NCBI GenBank assembly: GCA_050949705.1 | Contig: JBMNGG010000011.1 | Coordinates: forward strand, 119,605 to 183,604 | DNA: 64,000 nucleotides | Source of the DNA: JBMNGG01 sp050949705 | GTDB taxonomy: Bacteria > Bacillota > Thermosediminibacteria > Thermosediminibacterales > Tepidanaerobacteraceae | Reading direction: 5' to 3' | Shown: positions 1-9,230 of the stretch, one piece after another | How positions within the stretch are numbered: position 1 is the first letter of the stretch | How the letters are laid out: the number at the start of each line of letters is the position of its first letter | The notes under the pieces: generated by a model | The model's input: only the letters and a program-made list of their open reading frames with translations | Database searches by the model: none | What the model was told of the DNA's origin: nothing | Translations under genes and position numbers: made by a program

Positions 1-1
1 T

Positions 2-1879
2 CCTATTGGTTATATTGGTTATAGTATAGTTGAAGGGAGTTTATTTGGTAATTATGCTGCAGGCGATAGATTAGGGAGTGTAGCAATAAAACTTACTGAG
101 AGATATGACAAAATTTATCCAAAATGTATTGTGTATTTTACATTTGGAGCCATAATACAGCATTGGACACATCACGCAAAAGAAGGAATTAACTATTTGA
201 AAAAAGCGGTAAAATATGCATTTGAAGCAGGGGATGTGCTCATCAACGGTTACACCCATACAGTTATTCTTGAAAACAAATATATAATAGGCACACCACT
301 AAGTGAGATTCTTTGTGAAATAAGCAAATGCAAAAACTATGTAAAAAAAGTAAAGCATGAAAATCTTAGTTTAAATGTTGCGATTTATGACAGAGCTGTT
401 TGTATTTTAACAAGTGACCTGGGATCTCAAAGCGGAATGGCTAATGAAAGCATCGAAGGGAAAAATTTTTTGCAAAACAAAAAAGATAAGGCATCACTGG
501 GTGCTTATTATTATACAGAAATGCAAATCAAGTATCTTGCAGGGGATTATTGGGAAGCATTTGCTGTAGCCGAGAAAATAAAAGATTGTACAGCCTCTAT
601 ACAAGGATTTTTATTGTCTGCAGAGTGTAATTTTTATTACTCACTTATAATTACTGCTTTATATGACGAAACTCCAATAAACTTAAGAAAAAAGCTATTA
701 AAAACTCTAAAAATTAATCAAAAACAGATGAAAAAGTGGTCCATATCGTGTCCAGAAAATTTTCTGCACAAATTCAAATTGGTTGAGGCAGAATGGATGC
801 GTATAACACGCAAGAAACGGCAGGCTGAAGAACTATACGAGAAAGCAATTCAAGCTGCTTGTGATAATGGTTATAAGCAAAATGAAGCAATTGCATGTGA
901 ATTAGCAGCAAAGTTTTTTTTTAAGGAAGGGAAAGTAAGAGTTGCAAAAGCATATATGTCTGATGCTTTAAGACTATATAGTGAATGGGGAGCGTCAGCA
1001 AAAGTGCGAGAAATGAAAGAACATTATCCGGACCTATTGGATGAAGTTCTAACGAAGGTTAAAAGTACTGAAAACAACACTGAAGCTGTCTTAAAGAACA
1101 CCATTTGGGATACTTTTATTGGCGAAAAGGAAACAGCTAGCAGTTTGGAGTTGAGCATTTTACAAAAAACAATACATACCATAACTGGAGAGTCTAAAAG
1201 TGACTCTGAAAACATTCTAAAGGCTGCTATGAAATGTGTTTTTGCTACTAAAGGTTTTTTAATTGTAGAAAAGGAAGATGAATTATTTATTGAAGCAGAA
1301 ATAGATAATCAAAATGATACTACTATTGTAGGAAAATCTATTCTACTAAAACAAAACAATCGCAAACTTTCTAAAGCTATTGTTAGATATGTTGCTAATA
1401 CACAGGAATCTGTCATAATAAATAACGCTCAGCAGGTTGGTATCTTCGCAAAAGACCCATATATTTCTCGTATGGGTGATATCGCCATTATATGCCTACC
1501 ACTAGATATTAGGGGTGTACCTATAGGGGCCTTATATCTTGAGAATAATCTTATGGCAAATGTTTTCACCGAAGAACGATTAGAATTGCTCAGGTTACTG
1601 CTAGGTCATACAAATTTTACTAAGGCATTAGAAAATTTCTTATGCTTTGGTAAATCACAAGATAATAGCCAACATAGGTTTTCTATTGAAACATTGACTG
1701 AAAGAGAGTTAGAAATACTAAAACTTGTTGCGGAAGGATTAACTAATAAGGAAATGGCAAGAAAACTAGATATATCCAATAATACTGTAAAAACTCACAT
1801 AAAAAATATATATGGGAAACTCCAGGTAAACAGAAGAATTCAGGCAGTAGAAAGAGCAAAAGAACTTAATATTCTCTAG
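2..1879 (+). CDS. C-terminal part of a large LuxR-type regulator (TPR-like/GAF/HTH), 5' end outside window
   Basis: The reading frame is open from base 2, so the gene begins upstream of the window. The visible ~626 residues start with an alpha-helical, TPR-like region (the stretch with KEGINYLKKAVKYAFEAGD and AEELYEKAIQAACDNGYKQN). A GAF-like sensory domain follows (around VRYVANTQESVIINNAQQVG and DIRGVPIGALYLENNLM). The protein ends in a LuxR/GerE helix-turn-helix (LTERELEILKLVAEGLTNKE, then NTVKTHIKNIYGKL). In the known family this arrangement follows an N-terminal AAA ATPase or Ser/Thr kinase domain, which cannot be seen here. The role is inferred to be a signal-responsive transcription regulator. 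Ligand and targets are unknown. An internal GTG at 131 could be misread as the start. Confidence 0.8.
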   Translation, partial: PIGYIGYSIVEGSLFGNYAAGDRLGSVAIKLTERYDKIYPKCIVYFTFGAIIQHWTHHAKEGINYLKKAVKYAFEAGDVLINGYTHTVILENKYIIGTPLSEILCEISKCKNYVKKVKHENLSLNVAIYDRAVCILTSDLGSQSGMANESIEGKNFLQNKKDKASLGAYYYTEMQIKYLAGDYWEAFAVAEKIKDCTASIQGFLLSAECNFYYSLIITALYDETPINLRKKLLKTLKINQKQMKKWSISCPENFLHKFKLVEAEWMRITRKKRQAEELYEKAIQAACDNGYKQNEAIACELAAKFFFKEGKVRVAKAYMSDALRLYSEWGASAKVREMKEHYPDLLDEVLTKVKSTENNTEAVLKNTIWDTFIGEKETASSLELSILQKTIHTITGESKSDSENILKAAMKCVFATKGFLIVEKEDELFIEAEIDNQNDTTIVGKSILLKQNNRKLSKAIVRYVANTQESVIINNAQQVGIFAKDPYISRMGDIAIICLPLDIRGVPIGALYLENNLMANVFTEERLELLRLLLGHTNFTKALENFLCFGKSQDNSQHRFSIETLTERELEILKLVAEGLTNKEMARKLDISNNTVKTHIKNIYGKLQVNRRIQAVERAKELNIL

Positions 1880-1900
1880 CTATCTAATGAATATATATTT

Positions 1901-1937
1901 GAAGCACACCCTTTTAATATTTAAGAGTGTGCTTTTA
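1901..1937 (+). terminator. Intrinsic terminator after the LuxR-type regulator
   Basis: AAGCACAC (1902-1909) pairs with GTGTGCTT (1927-1934), followed by a short T run. A second, weaker hairpin (TCACC 1945-1949 with GGTGA 1956-1960, then six T at 1964-1969) lies just downstream and may back it up. Confidence 0.7.
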
Positions 1938-2081
1938 CTATATCTCACCTGTTTGGGTGATGATTTTTTAAAACGTCTTGTTTATTATATATAGGTACAT
2001 TACCAAAATATTTAAAAAGAGATCAAAGATACATGGTAGCAATGTAAAATAAACAAAAGTTTTCAAAGATGGTGAATTGAA

Positions 2082-2753
2082 ATGAAAGAGTTGTTTTACA
2101 ATTATGCACCATTTATATTTCTCTCAGTTGGTTCAGCAATGTGGCTTATTGTTTGTCTCTATTGTGATGTGGTAAATATACGGATAGCTATCACTATTCA
2201 TATTATTAGTCAATTACTGTTATTCATATTTTGGGGTATAATTGTTAAAGAACTTCATCAACAAGCCAACAGGGATAGTTTGACAGGGGTATATAATAGA
2301 AGGTGTTTTTTTTCTAGAATGCCTACAGTTTTTAAAATGATGCTCCCTGTTTCTTTAATGATGATAGATATTGATAATTTTAAAAGGATTAATGATACCT
2401 ATGGGCATTCAGCAGGTGATAAGGTATTAGTACAATTTGCAGATATACTAAAAAGTAATGCAAGAAAATCAGATATAGTTGTAAGATTAGGTGGGGAAGA
2501 ATTTGCTATTGTATTGCCTCAGACTTCTAATGAAAACGCAGTAAAAATGGCTGAAAGAATTAAGAAGGCAGTGGAGGAAAAAACTTTTACATTTAATTTC
2601 GTAAACGAGAAAATCACTGTTAGTATCGGGACTGTAACAACTAATTTTCCAATAAATACTGACATGTTATTAAATTATGCCGACAAAGCACTATATAAGG
2701 CTAAAGAGATTAAAAACCAGGTAGTAGCTTATGAGCAACTAGAACTGGTATAA
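2082..2753 (+). CDS. Membrane-anchored diguanylate cyclase (GGDEF family)
   Basis: The 223-residue protein should make cyclic di-GMP from two GTP at the membrane. Two hydrophobic segments (about residues 9-28 and 34-54) precede a GGDEF domain that begins at DSLTGVYNRR. The active-site signature is GGEEF at residues 137-141. An RxxD product-inhibition site (RKSD, 128-131) lies the canonical five residues upstream, so the enzyme is predicted active and feedback-inhibited. It has no recognisable extra sensory domain, so any input must act through the two short membrane helices. It stands alone, flanked by terminators. Confidence 0.9.
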   Translation: MKELFYNYAPFIFLSVGSAMWLIVCLYCDVVNIRIAITIHIISQLLLFIFWGIIVKELHQQANRDSLTGVYNRRCFFSRMPTVFKMMLPVSLMMIDIDNFKRINDTYGHSAGDKVLVQFADILKSNARKSDIVVRLGGEEFAIVLPQTSNENAVKMAERIKKAVEEKTFTFNFVNEKITVSIGTVTTNFPINTDMLLNYADKALYKAKEIKNQVVAYEQLELV

Positions 2754-2823
2754 GTGAGGGGAAAAAATAATTTTAGAATTGTGTTTTCCTGAAGATGAAG
2801 TTATATTTTTTATAAAAATATAA

Positions 2824-2868
2824 GGGTTGCAGATGAACTTGTTTTGTTCATTTGCAGCCTTTTTTAAT
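2824..2868 (+). terminator. Intrinsic terminator after the diguanylate cyclase
   Basis: GGTTGCAGATGAAC pairs with GTTCATTTGCAGCC across a short loop, with G-U pairs tolerated, and is followed by a run of six T. Confidence 0.8.
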
Positions 2869-2889
2869 AGTGAAAAAGTCATTTAAGGT

Positions 2890-2920
2890 TTGACATTGAC
2901 GTTGCGTAATAGTATATACT
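2890..2920 (+). promoter_or_regulatory. MerR-type promoter with 19-bp spacer
   Basis: A perfect -35 TTGACA (2890-2895) and a -10 TATACT (2915-2920) are 19 bp apart, the over-long spacing typical of MerR-family promoters. The spacer carries an imperfect dyad TTGACG-TT-GCGTAA (2896-2909), similar to TipA/Mta operators. This fits autoregulation of the gene directly downstream. Confidence 0.75.
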
Positions 2921-2943
2921 TTTAATCAACAGGAGGTGAAAAA

Positions 2944-3707
2944 ATGGAATATACGGTACAAAAACTGGCTTATTTGGCAGGTATAAGCACTAGGACATTA
3001 AGATATTATGATGAAATCAATCTTCTCAAACCAGCGAAAATTAACTCATCTGGGTATCGTATCTATGGCCAAGAGGAAGTTGATAAGCTGCAGCAAATAC
3101 TGTTTTATAGAGAAATGGGTGTAAGTTTAGGACAAATAAAGGAAATCATTACTGAGCCAGGTTTTGATCTAATTCAGGCACTAAGAGAGCACCGTGAAAA
3201 GCTCGTGGAGAAACGTATGCAAATAGATTTATTAATATCTAATGTTGAAAGAACAATTGCGGAAAAGGAAGGGAGGATTGTGATGAGTGACAAAGAAAAA
3301 TTCGAGGGTTTCAAGAAAAGGCTATTCGATGAAAATGAAAAAAGTATGGCAAAGAGGTACGAGAAAAATATGGGGAATCTGTTGTAGATAGGTCAAATCA
3401 AAAAGTTTTGGGGATTTCTCAGGAACAATATAAAGAATTAATGAATCTGACGACTAAAGTTCTTGATACCCTTGATGCTGCATATGAAACAGGTGACCCT
3501 GCAGGAAAACTAGCTCAAAAGGCTGCAGATCTTCATCGACAGTGGCTCTGCTATTATTGGGATGATTATAGTAAAGAGGCACATGCTGGACTAGCTCAGA
3601 TGTATGTGGATGATCCAAGGTTTAAAGCATATTACGATCGAGACCAATCTGGAAAAGCTGAATTTTTAAGAGATGCTATATTAATTTATACGGGAAAAAA
3701 TGTGTAA
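2944..3707 (+). CDS. TipAL-like MerR-family regulator, frameshifted between HTH and TipAS domain
   Basis: The first frame (2944-3387) encodes a MerR winged helix-turn-helix (TVQKLAYLAGISTRTLRYYD), a dimerisation helix and the start of a TipAS-like domain (KFEGFKKRLFDENEK). It ends early at a TAG near 3387. The -1 frame then continues the same domain without a gap (VVDRSNQKVLGISQEQYKEL, then LHRQWLCYYW and AHAGLAQMYVDDPRFKAYYD) to 3707. The combined length of about 254 residues is right for TipAL proteins, which bind peptide or other drugs and activate their own promoter. The break lies near a run of five A (3365-3375). It is either a one-base loss in the cell or a sequencing error. The ribosome site is AGGAGGTG. 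Confidence 0.8.
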
Positions 3708-3813
3708 ACTATATAGAATTTTCTCAAGAACTACAGACAAATTCGAAGAAACATTAATAAGTTTACTTTCAGACCCAAATGTAGCAACAACAACAAAAAT
3801 ACCGAAGATAACA

Positions 3814-3850
3814 CATTAAAAAGGGCCCCCGAAAATAGCATTCTGGGGCC
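3814..3850 (-). terminator. Intrinsic terminator of the DUF3298-type lipoprotein gene
   Basis: On the minus strand a long stem (GGCCCC ... GGGGGCC, extended by A-T pairs around a short loop) is followed by a T run. Confidence 0.8.
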
Positions 3851-3887
3851 TAACATAATTTCTAGAGCTGCCAATATGAATTTGGGG

Positions 3888-5207
3888 TCAGTAAAACATC
3901 TTTTCTAATAGCCATCGATCGTTTTCCTTCAGCATTTTTACTTCTATAGTTGTTTCCTCCTTGCCTGCAGGGGAATCGTCAACTACATAAATAGTTATAA
4001 TTGCACTGCTTTCGCTTGTTTCATTTACTTCAAAGCGGTAATTATTCCAGTCAATGTAATATCCCATGCCGGTATCTTTGTTTATATCACCATGGAGTCT
4101 TCCATCTTTGTCAATATATCTGCCACTATTCATAAGTGTGTCAGCTTCACTTTTTACGTAAATTCCTCTCATATAATTGTCCAGATCTGAAAAAGTAACA
4201 AATCTACTATCTTTTATAGGAAACACCGCCTCCCCAGTGAAATTTTCAGGTAATTCTAAGGGAAGCATAGAAAGACCGAATATGTTGCAAAAGACCTCTT
4301 TGTTAGCTTCTATAAGCCTTCCTGCCTGGAGGTAAATTTCTCTTTGGTGATTATTTGGTTTAAGAGCTAATATTTCGATAGATAAATCTTCTGCATCTTC
4401 GTAGGGAAGTTCAAATGTTGGGATACCTGCTGCATAGGGAGCTATAGCGTAGTGTTGAAAATAAAATATTATACCTTCAGGGCTAAGGATAAAATCATTC
4501 TCAGAATAATAATTTTTCACATTTTCCTCATAGTCTTCGAAGTAATAATTATCTTTTTCTTTGCTTGCTTCAATTTGACTAATTACAATTTCATAAACCT
4601 TTTCTAGACTTTCCTCTTGGCTTAAACCAAAAATATCAGACAAAGCTAGAGTCTTACCGGTTTTTACATCAAATGTTTCAGATGACCAGTAGCTGTTCGG
4701 ATGTGCACCTCCGGTATTTTCATATTCCATATTCAAAACCGATAGAAGATTATTATGGTTGTAGTAAATACTGGCCTCCCTTTCAAAAGCCAAGGGGTAA
4801 AAATCAAATCCGGCTTCCATTGCTACCTTTTTAAATTCCAAAGCGGCATTTTTCCCCTTGGGAACAATTGTAGTTAGAAAATGGTTGAATTGTGTTTCAT
4901 AATAATTGTTTATTGCTGTAATACCCTCAGCATTATTCGGATTATCAATGTGAGGATATGAGAACTTAAAATTGACCAGGTCGGTGCCATCATCGTCTTT
5001 TATAGTGTCACTGTAAACATTATAGGAAATTTTCAAAGCTAAAGCTTTATCAGCTGCAGGTGAAGTGTCAGTGGAAGGTGTAGGAACCGTATTTTCAGGA
5101 TGAGCTGTGTCGTTGGAATTAAGATTACTGTAATTACTACACCCCGGAAAAATCATAGTTAAAAGTAGCACAGTACAAAGTAGCATAAGTATTCGAAACT
5201 TTATCAT
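3888..5207 (-). CDS. Lipoprotein with DUF4163/DUF3298-like domains (RsiV/PdaC-like)
   Basis: The 439-residue protein has a lipoprotein signal peptide with a lipobox ending at Cys23 (IFPGC), then a low-complexity linker rich in T, P and S. The next part resembles the DUF4163 and DUF3298 pair found outside the membrane in RsiV, PdaC and relatives (YPHIDNPNNAEGITAINNYY; GGAHPNSYWSSETFDVKTGK; ALSDIFG). The last ~130 residues are not assigned. It should sit on the outer face of the cytoplasmic membrane. RsiV uses this fold to bind lysozyme, but no sigma factor or deacetylase domain is present here, so the function is open. The ribosome site GGAGGGG precedes the ATG. Confidence 0.75.
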   Translation of the reverse strand: MIKFRILMLLCTVLLLTMIFPGCSNYSNLNSNDTAHPENTVPTPSTDTSPAADKALALKISYNVYSDTIKDDDGTDLVNFKFSYPHIDNPNNAEGITAINNYYETQFNHFLTTIVPKGKNAALEFKKVAMEAGFDFYPLAFEREASIYYNHNNLLSVLNMEYENTGGAHPNSYWSSETFDVKTGKTLALSDIFGLSQEESLEKVYEIVISQIEASKEKDNYYFEDYEENVKNYYSENDFILSPEGIIFYFQHYAIAPYAAGIPTFELPYEDAEDLSIEILALKPNNHQREIYLQAGRLIEANKEVFCNIFGLSMLPLELPENFTGEAVFPIKDSRFVTFSDLDNYMRGIYVKSEADTLMNSGRYIDKDGRLHGDINKDTGMGYYIDWNNYRFEVNETSESSAIITIYVVDDSPAGKEETTIEVKMLKENDRWLLEKMFY

Positions 5208-5594
5208 CTCAAGTATACCCCTCCAAATTAATTATTGGTAAAAAATTACCGAGCAAAGGAATTTTTCCATTACTGAAAAGACATAAAATCGCTTAGATTC
5301 ATAACCGCACCTGTGATAAAATTCTACGTACATTATTAATTATAATATATCATGTTTGCAACAAAGTAATCACCTGAAAGGTTGATGCTTTAGACTTAGG
5401 AAGAAATATATACCTACAGTTTAAACTGTGAAGCTCAAGACCAGATCGATCTTAAATCTGCCAATTGGAGGCATGCGAAGTAGAAGTATTATATGTATTA
5501 ATTCTATAAATTGAATAAAAAAGAACCGTCCCCAAATATTCAAAAAGAGGACAGTTGAATGTGTAAACTGTCCCCTTACTATTCTATTTATTAG
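5208..5594. other. Intergenic region with no gene seen
   Basis: This 387-base AT-rich stretch holds no convincing coding frame. It must contain the promoter of the minus-strand lipoprotein gene. A perfect 14-bp palindrome, ACAGTTTAAACTGT, lies at 5416-5429 and could be a dimeric regulator site. The right end carries the terminator of the next minus-strand gene. Confidence 0.5.
5541..5575 (-). terminator. Intrinsic terminator of the 509-residue repeat-protein gene
   Basis: GGACAGTT (5549-5556) pairs with AACTGTCC (5566-5573). On the minus strand the hairpin is followed by CTCTTTTTG. Confidence 0.75.
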
Positions 5595-7124
5595 CTATAA
5601 GGACTTTAAATAGGTATTTTTTGACAGCAGCTCGAGGATAACTGGCATATTCTCGTTTATTAGTTTGAAATTTTCACTTATTAGTTCTCTATATTCCCAT
5701 AATTCCTTATAGTGGTTTTCCTTACAAGCTTTTAGTGCATTTTGTGGAATATCATCTGTTCTCCATACTTCACAACCTTCAAATGGATTAGCTGTTCCAA
5801 TGTATAAATCGTTTTTACTGTCTACAAAGAGGATTCTGCCACCATAGTTATGTTGATTGTTGAGACCATCCAGGAATACAGAATTGAAACTAACCCCATC
5901 TTCAGATATATAAAGGTCAAATCCCCTTTGATATCTTATTGCTGTTAATATTTCAACAACAGCTCTATATACTGTAATCAATACTTTTGTTACAGTTTCA
6001 CCTATAAGGTTCTCTAAAGCAGCCCTGTTTTCTAATAGGGTTGTCAGTATCACTTCCATATTGCTGGAATCATCAAAAGTGCTAATCAGCAGCCTGTTTT
6101 TATATTCTTGTATCTGCCACCCATATACATTGAAGGGATTATTAAACCCTGACCCAAGATTTGAAAGACCAATGGATTCTTCTTCTATTAATGATTCTAA
6201 CTGAATTAAAGGATTACCGCCAACTATTGTCTCCCAGTTATCCTCTTTATCAATTCTTATTAGATCAAATCCAAATGGGATAAACCAAGCTAATGGCAGT
6301 GGTTTTGTTCCGCTTACATAGAGATGGTTTTTAAACACACCGATGGCTAAGGTATATCTATTTAACGGGTTTTCGAATCCATCAACTACAAGGGTCCAGT
6401 CATTTAACTGCGGTTCTTCGTCATTTGTTCTCCAGACTTGAATTCTATTCTCGGAACTTGTAGTTATATATATTCTATTATTAAATACTGCCATGTTCCA
6501 TATAGAACCCGTCGGATTTCTTTCTGGATCAAAGCCCTGAACATTATTTATTACAGGTTCCCATGGATAGAATTCTGGATCTTTACTGCTATATAGCAGT
6601 GGAACTGCGTTTTCATCTAGTTCATCTCTAGTAGCAATATATAGCTTGCCTTTGTGTGTGACCATTGCTCTTGAGGAAGAGCCCTGAAGTACTGAGTCCT
6701 CTAAAACCCGCCAATTAACACCATTTGTTGATTTTAATATCTGAACTCTTTTGCCAACGCCTGCAGCATAAAGAGCAGGGCTACCTCCAAAGGGCTTATG
6801 AGTAATCATATATCTGAAACCTGCCAGTACAGAGTTTTCACCGGTGTTTGTACTGCGATAAACCCTTTCCCATGGCAACCTTCCATCCTTTCTATATCTC
6901 CATATTTCAGCTTCATTGACTATAGGGTCTGCCATGATTAGTGAAGGGATGCTAATATTGGGACTAATCGCAGAGATGATATTTATCAATATATTTCTAC
7001 CAGTTCCCACATAAATGTAATCTCCCAACTCACTCATAGACCAGGCGTAATTATTTTGTCTTGCGTTATTTAGGTTATTATAGTCAAACCCGTTTGTTGG
7101 GGTTAGGTTCTTGAAAATGCTCAT
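5595..7124 (-). CDS. Unknown protein with beta-propeller-like repeats
   Basis: I do not recognise this 509-residue family. It has no signal peptide and no membrane segment. Recurrent blocks suggest a beta-propeller: short strands with G-x-x-L-Y-I or N-R-I-Y-I cores (GDYIYVGTGRN, KGKLYIATRDE, NNRIYITTSSE, KNHLYVSGTKP, KNDLYIGTANP), each followed by W-x-R or W-x-x-V elements (EIWRYRKDG, QVWRTNDEE, EVWRTDDIP). This resembles kelch/BNR-like propellers in layout. The last ~50 residues are charged and probably helical. It is a single-gene unit with a strong AAAGGAGG ribosome site and its own terminator. The function is unknown. Confidence 0.7.
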   Translation of the reverse strand: MSIFKNLTPTNGFDYNNLNNARQNNYAWSMSELGDYIYVGTGRNILINIISAISPNISIPSLIMADPIVNEAEIWRYRKDGRLPWERVYRSTNTGENSVLAGFRYMITHKPFGGSPALYAAGVGKRVQILKSTNGVNWRVLEDSVLQGSSSRAMVTHKGKLYIATRDELDENAVPLLYSSKDPEFYPWEPVINNVQGFDPERNPTGSIWNMAVFNNRIYITTSSENRIQVWRTNDEEPQLNDWTLVVDGFENPLNRYTLAIGVFKNHLYVSGTKPLPLAWFIPFGFDLIRIDKEDNWETIVGGNPLIQLESLIEEESIGLSNLGSGFNNPFNVYGWQIQEYKNRLLISTFDDSSNMEVILTTLLENRAALENLIGETVTKVLITVYRAVVEILTAIRYQRGFDLYISEDGVSFNSVFLDGLNNQHNYGGRILFVDSKNDLYIGTANPFEGCEVWRTDDIPQNALKACKENHYKELWEYRELISENFKLINENMPVILELLSKNTYLKSL

Positions 7125-7284
7125 AAAGACTATTCCTCCTTTTGATTAACTGAGCCTTTTTCACTATAATGTATGCGGATGGTCGTGAAAATTGTTACTA
7201 GGTGACTCAAGTTATTTTTTTAAAGGAATTCCGTTTTTATCCTAGAATTTATTCATAACATTAGTTCTTATTTGAGGTGATGAA

Positions 7285-7695
7285 ATGAGTTGAACAAAGA
7301 TACATCCTCATATTGAAAGGCCAACTGTAGAGGAGATTATAAAGGTGCTTCAAAGTAGAGCTCCAATGATACGCCAATTATATATCGACACCCATATGTT
7401 AATACTAGAAACTCTTCCGCATGTAGTGTACTCAATTGATTGTAAAGACGGTCAGATGGGTTATGGAGCACGGCAATATGGGTATAACGGATGGGGTATG
7501 GCTACTCTGTTAGCACATAAGAAATGGATATCGTTGGTGTTCATGCGTGGAACTGACCTTGAAGATCCTGATAGATTACTTTAAGGCACAGGTAAGAATA
7601 TTCGTCATGTAAAGATTGGTTCAGTTGAACAGGCTAAAGAAAGGCATAATGCACTGGAAGGATTAATCAAGGCAGCATCAAAGCTATACGAATAA
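7285..7695 (+). pseudogene. DUF1801 (YdhG-like) pseudogene with two in-frame stops
   Basis: After a GAGGTG ribosome site and ATG at 7285, one frame carries a DUF1801-like protein (PHIERPTVEEIIKVLQSRAP; MATLLAHKKWISLVFMRGTD; GTGKNIRHVKIGSVEQAKER) ending at a TAA at 7693-7695. It is interrupted by TGA at codon 3 (7291-7293) and by TAA at 7582-7584. The frame is otherwise intact and similar on both sides of each stop, so the loss looks recent and due to point mutations. Family members are small cytoplasmic proteins of poorly known function. Confidence 0.75.
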
Positions 7696-7781
7696 TACAT
7701 CAAATCAGCCAATGACGCAGACCGAAACAGATACACCTTATTGAAGTAAAGTTTTGCTAAGCGCAATTGTCGACAACAGCA

Positions 7782-9113
7782 CTACGCTGAGGCAAAAGCT
7801 TTGATATTCGTATAAGATATGAAAAGATTCCACAAAGGCACTGAGTATAGGTAAACTCCATAGATTATGCAGCTTATTGGTGCGTCTACAGTTAAAATGG
7901 GAAAAGTAGCAGCAACGCTCCAGGGAATAAGTGCACTCACCAATATAACTGTATTTTCCAAATAGACCGCCAATTGTTCACTGTCAGAAACAATATTATT
8001 AGTGATTTCATAAGTTAGCATTGTTGCAAGGGTTTGATTACAGCTGAGTGCTGCGGTAATAATTGAAACAATCAGTACTGCAGCAAAATTCGTACTGTGC
8101 TGGGCTATTACATTACTCCATAGTTTAATGTTATCCAGCAATTTTGTCTTTCGAAATATCCCGAAATAGGAGGAAGAGATCGCAATTATTGCCATCGATT
8201 TAACCATAGATATAAGACCACCACCATTTATCAAGGTTGCAAGTTCTGGATTTTCTGTGTGGTAGCCTACTAATAAACACCTTAAAATTTCTATAATGCT
8301 CATTTCCTGAAAATACGAGCAAACAAACATACCAGATATAATACTCCAAATAATTGTTACTTTTATATTATATTTACAAATAGTAAGTATCACGATTATA
8401 AGAGCAGGTAAAATTACCCACGGGTTTAAATTAAAATTTTGTGCAAAAATAGCTACACTATCAGTTGAGACGATACTACTTGTGCTTACATAGCCAGTGA
8501 TTGCATAAAAAGCAACGGTAAATATAAAGGGGATAACCGATGTGCGTATCATGTTTTTAATATTTGTATAGATATTAGTTCCAGTCAGCTCGCTAACTAG
8601 TAATGCACTTGATGACATGGGGGAACATCTGTCCCCAAAAAAAACACCTGATAAAATAGCACCGCCAAGATAAAAAGGAGAAATCCCCAAAGCTTTACCA
8701 GTAATCATACAAATTATTCCCATGGTGCTAACTGTGCCGAACGCTGTTCCGGTTAAGAAAGAAATCAGTGAACACAAAAGAAAGGCAAACATTACAAAAA
8801 ATCTAGAATCAATTAGTGACAGTGTGTGATAGATAATAAAAGGAATTGTTCCACCTGCTCGCCAAAGAGCAGTAAGCATTCCTATCAGGGAAAAAACTAT
8901 TATAATTGTTTTGGCTTCATTAATGCCACTGATAATCATTTGACCAATTTGTTTCATTGAGAATTTTTGGTATAGTGCATAAGAAATAAAGCAAATAAGC
9001 CCCAAAAATAAGGCTATTAAGATAGAGAAATCTGCTATAATACAAATGCTTAGGATACAAACAAAGATAAAAAGTGTTACTATTTCTGCCATTGATATCA
9101 CGCTCTTGTACAT
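7782..9113 (-). CDS. NhaC-family Na+/H+ (or substrate/H+) antiporter
   Basis: The 443-residue protein is almost entirely hydrophobic, with about 11-12 predicted membrane helices. It contains family-typical stretches: LTGTAFGTVSTMGIICM, GVFFGDRCSPMSSSALL and ALSCNQTLATMLTYEI. NhaC proteins exchange external protons for internal sodium. Some relatives carry lactate/malate or amino-acid derivatives, so the substrate is uncertain. The start may instead be the second methionine (MAEIVTLF, 9092). The gene is monocistronic. Upstream are a TTGACA and a duplicated ATGTTATAAT motif. Confidence 0.85.
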   Translation of the reverse strand: MYKSVISMAEIVTLFIFVCILSICIIADFSILIALFLGLICFISYALYQKFSMKQIGQMIISGINEAKTIIIVFSLIGMLTALWRAGGTIPFIIYHTLSLIDSRFFVMFAFLLCSLISFLTGTAFGTVSTMGIICMITGKALGISPFYLGGAILSGVFFGDRCSPMSSSALLVSELTGTNIYTNIKNMIRTSVIPFIFTVAFYAITGYVSTSSIVSTDSVAIFAQNFNLNPWVILPALIIVILTICKYNIKVTIIWSIISGMFVCSYFQEMSIIEILRCLLVGYHTENPELATLINGGGLISMVKSMAIIAISSSYFGIFRKTKLLDNIKLWSNVIAQHSTNFAAVLIVSIITAALSCNQTLATMLTYEITNNIVSDSEQLAVYLENTVILVSALIPWSVAATFPILTVDAPISCIIYGVYLYSVPLWNLFISYTNIKAFASA

Positions 9114-9146
9114 TGAATTCTTTAATAATATAACTTAAAAAACATA

Positions 9147-9180
9147 ATTATAACATCCTATATTATAACATATTTGTCAA
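9147..9180 (-). promoter_or_regulatory. Candidate promoter/operator upstream of the nhaC-like gene
   Basis: Reading the minus strand, TTGACA is followed by two exact copies of ATGTTATAAT (plus-strand 9162-9171 and 9147-9156) separated by 5 bp. Neither TATAAT lies at the ideal 17 bp from TTGACA. The repeat may therefore be an operator as well as part of the promoter. Confidence 0.35.
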
Positions 9181-9230
9181 TTTTAACTGAAACTAAAACA
9201 GATATTAAGTAATTAGAGCATTTCTGAATC

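Noticed and set aside
7291..7293. In-frame TGA in the DUF1801 gene as a selenocysteine codon, given the nearby Se-type genes
   Set aside because: It is codon 3, in a non-catalytic N-terminal tail, and a second stop (TAA) follows later in the frame. Nothing suggests a Sec position.
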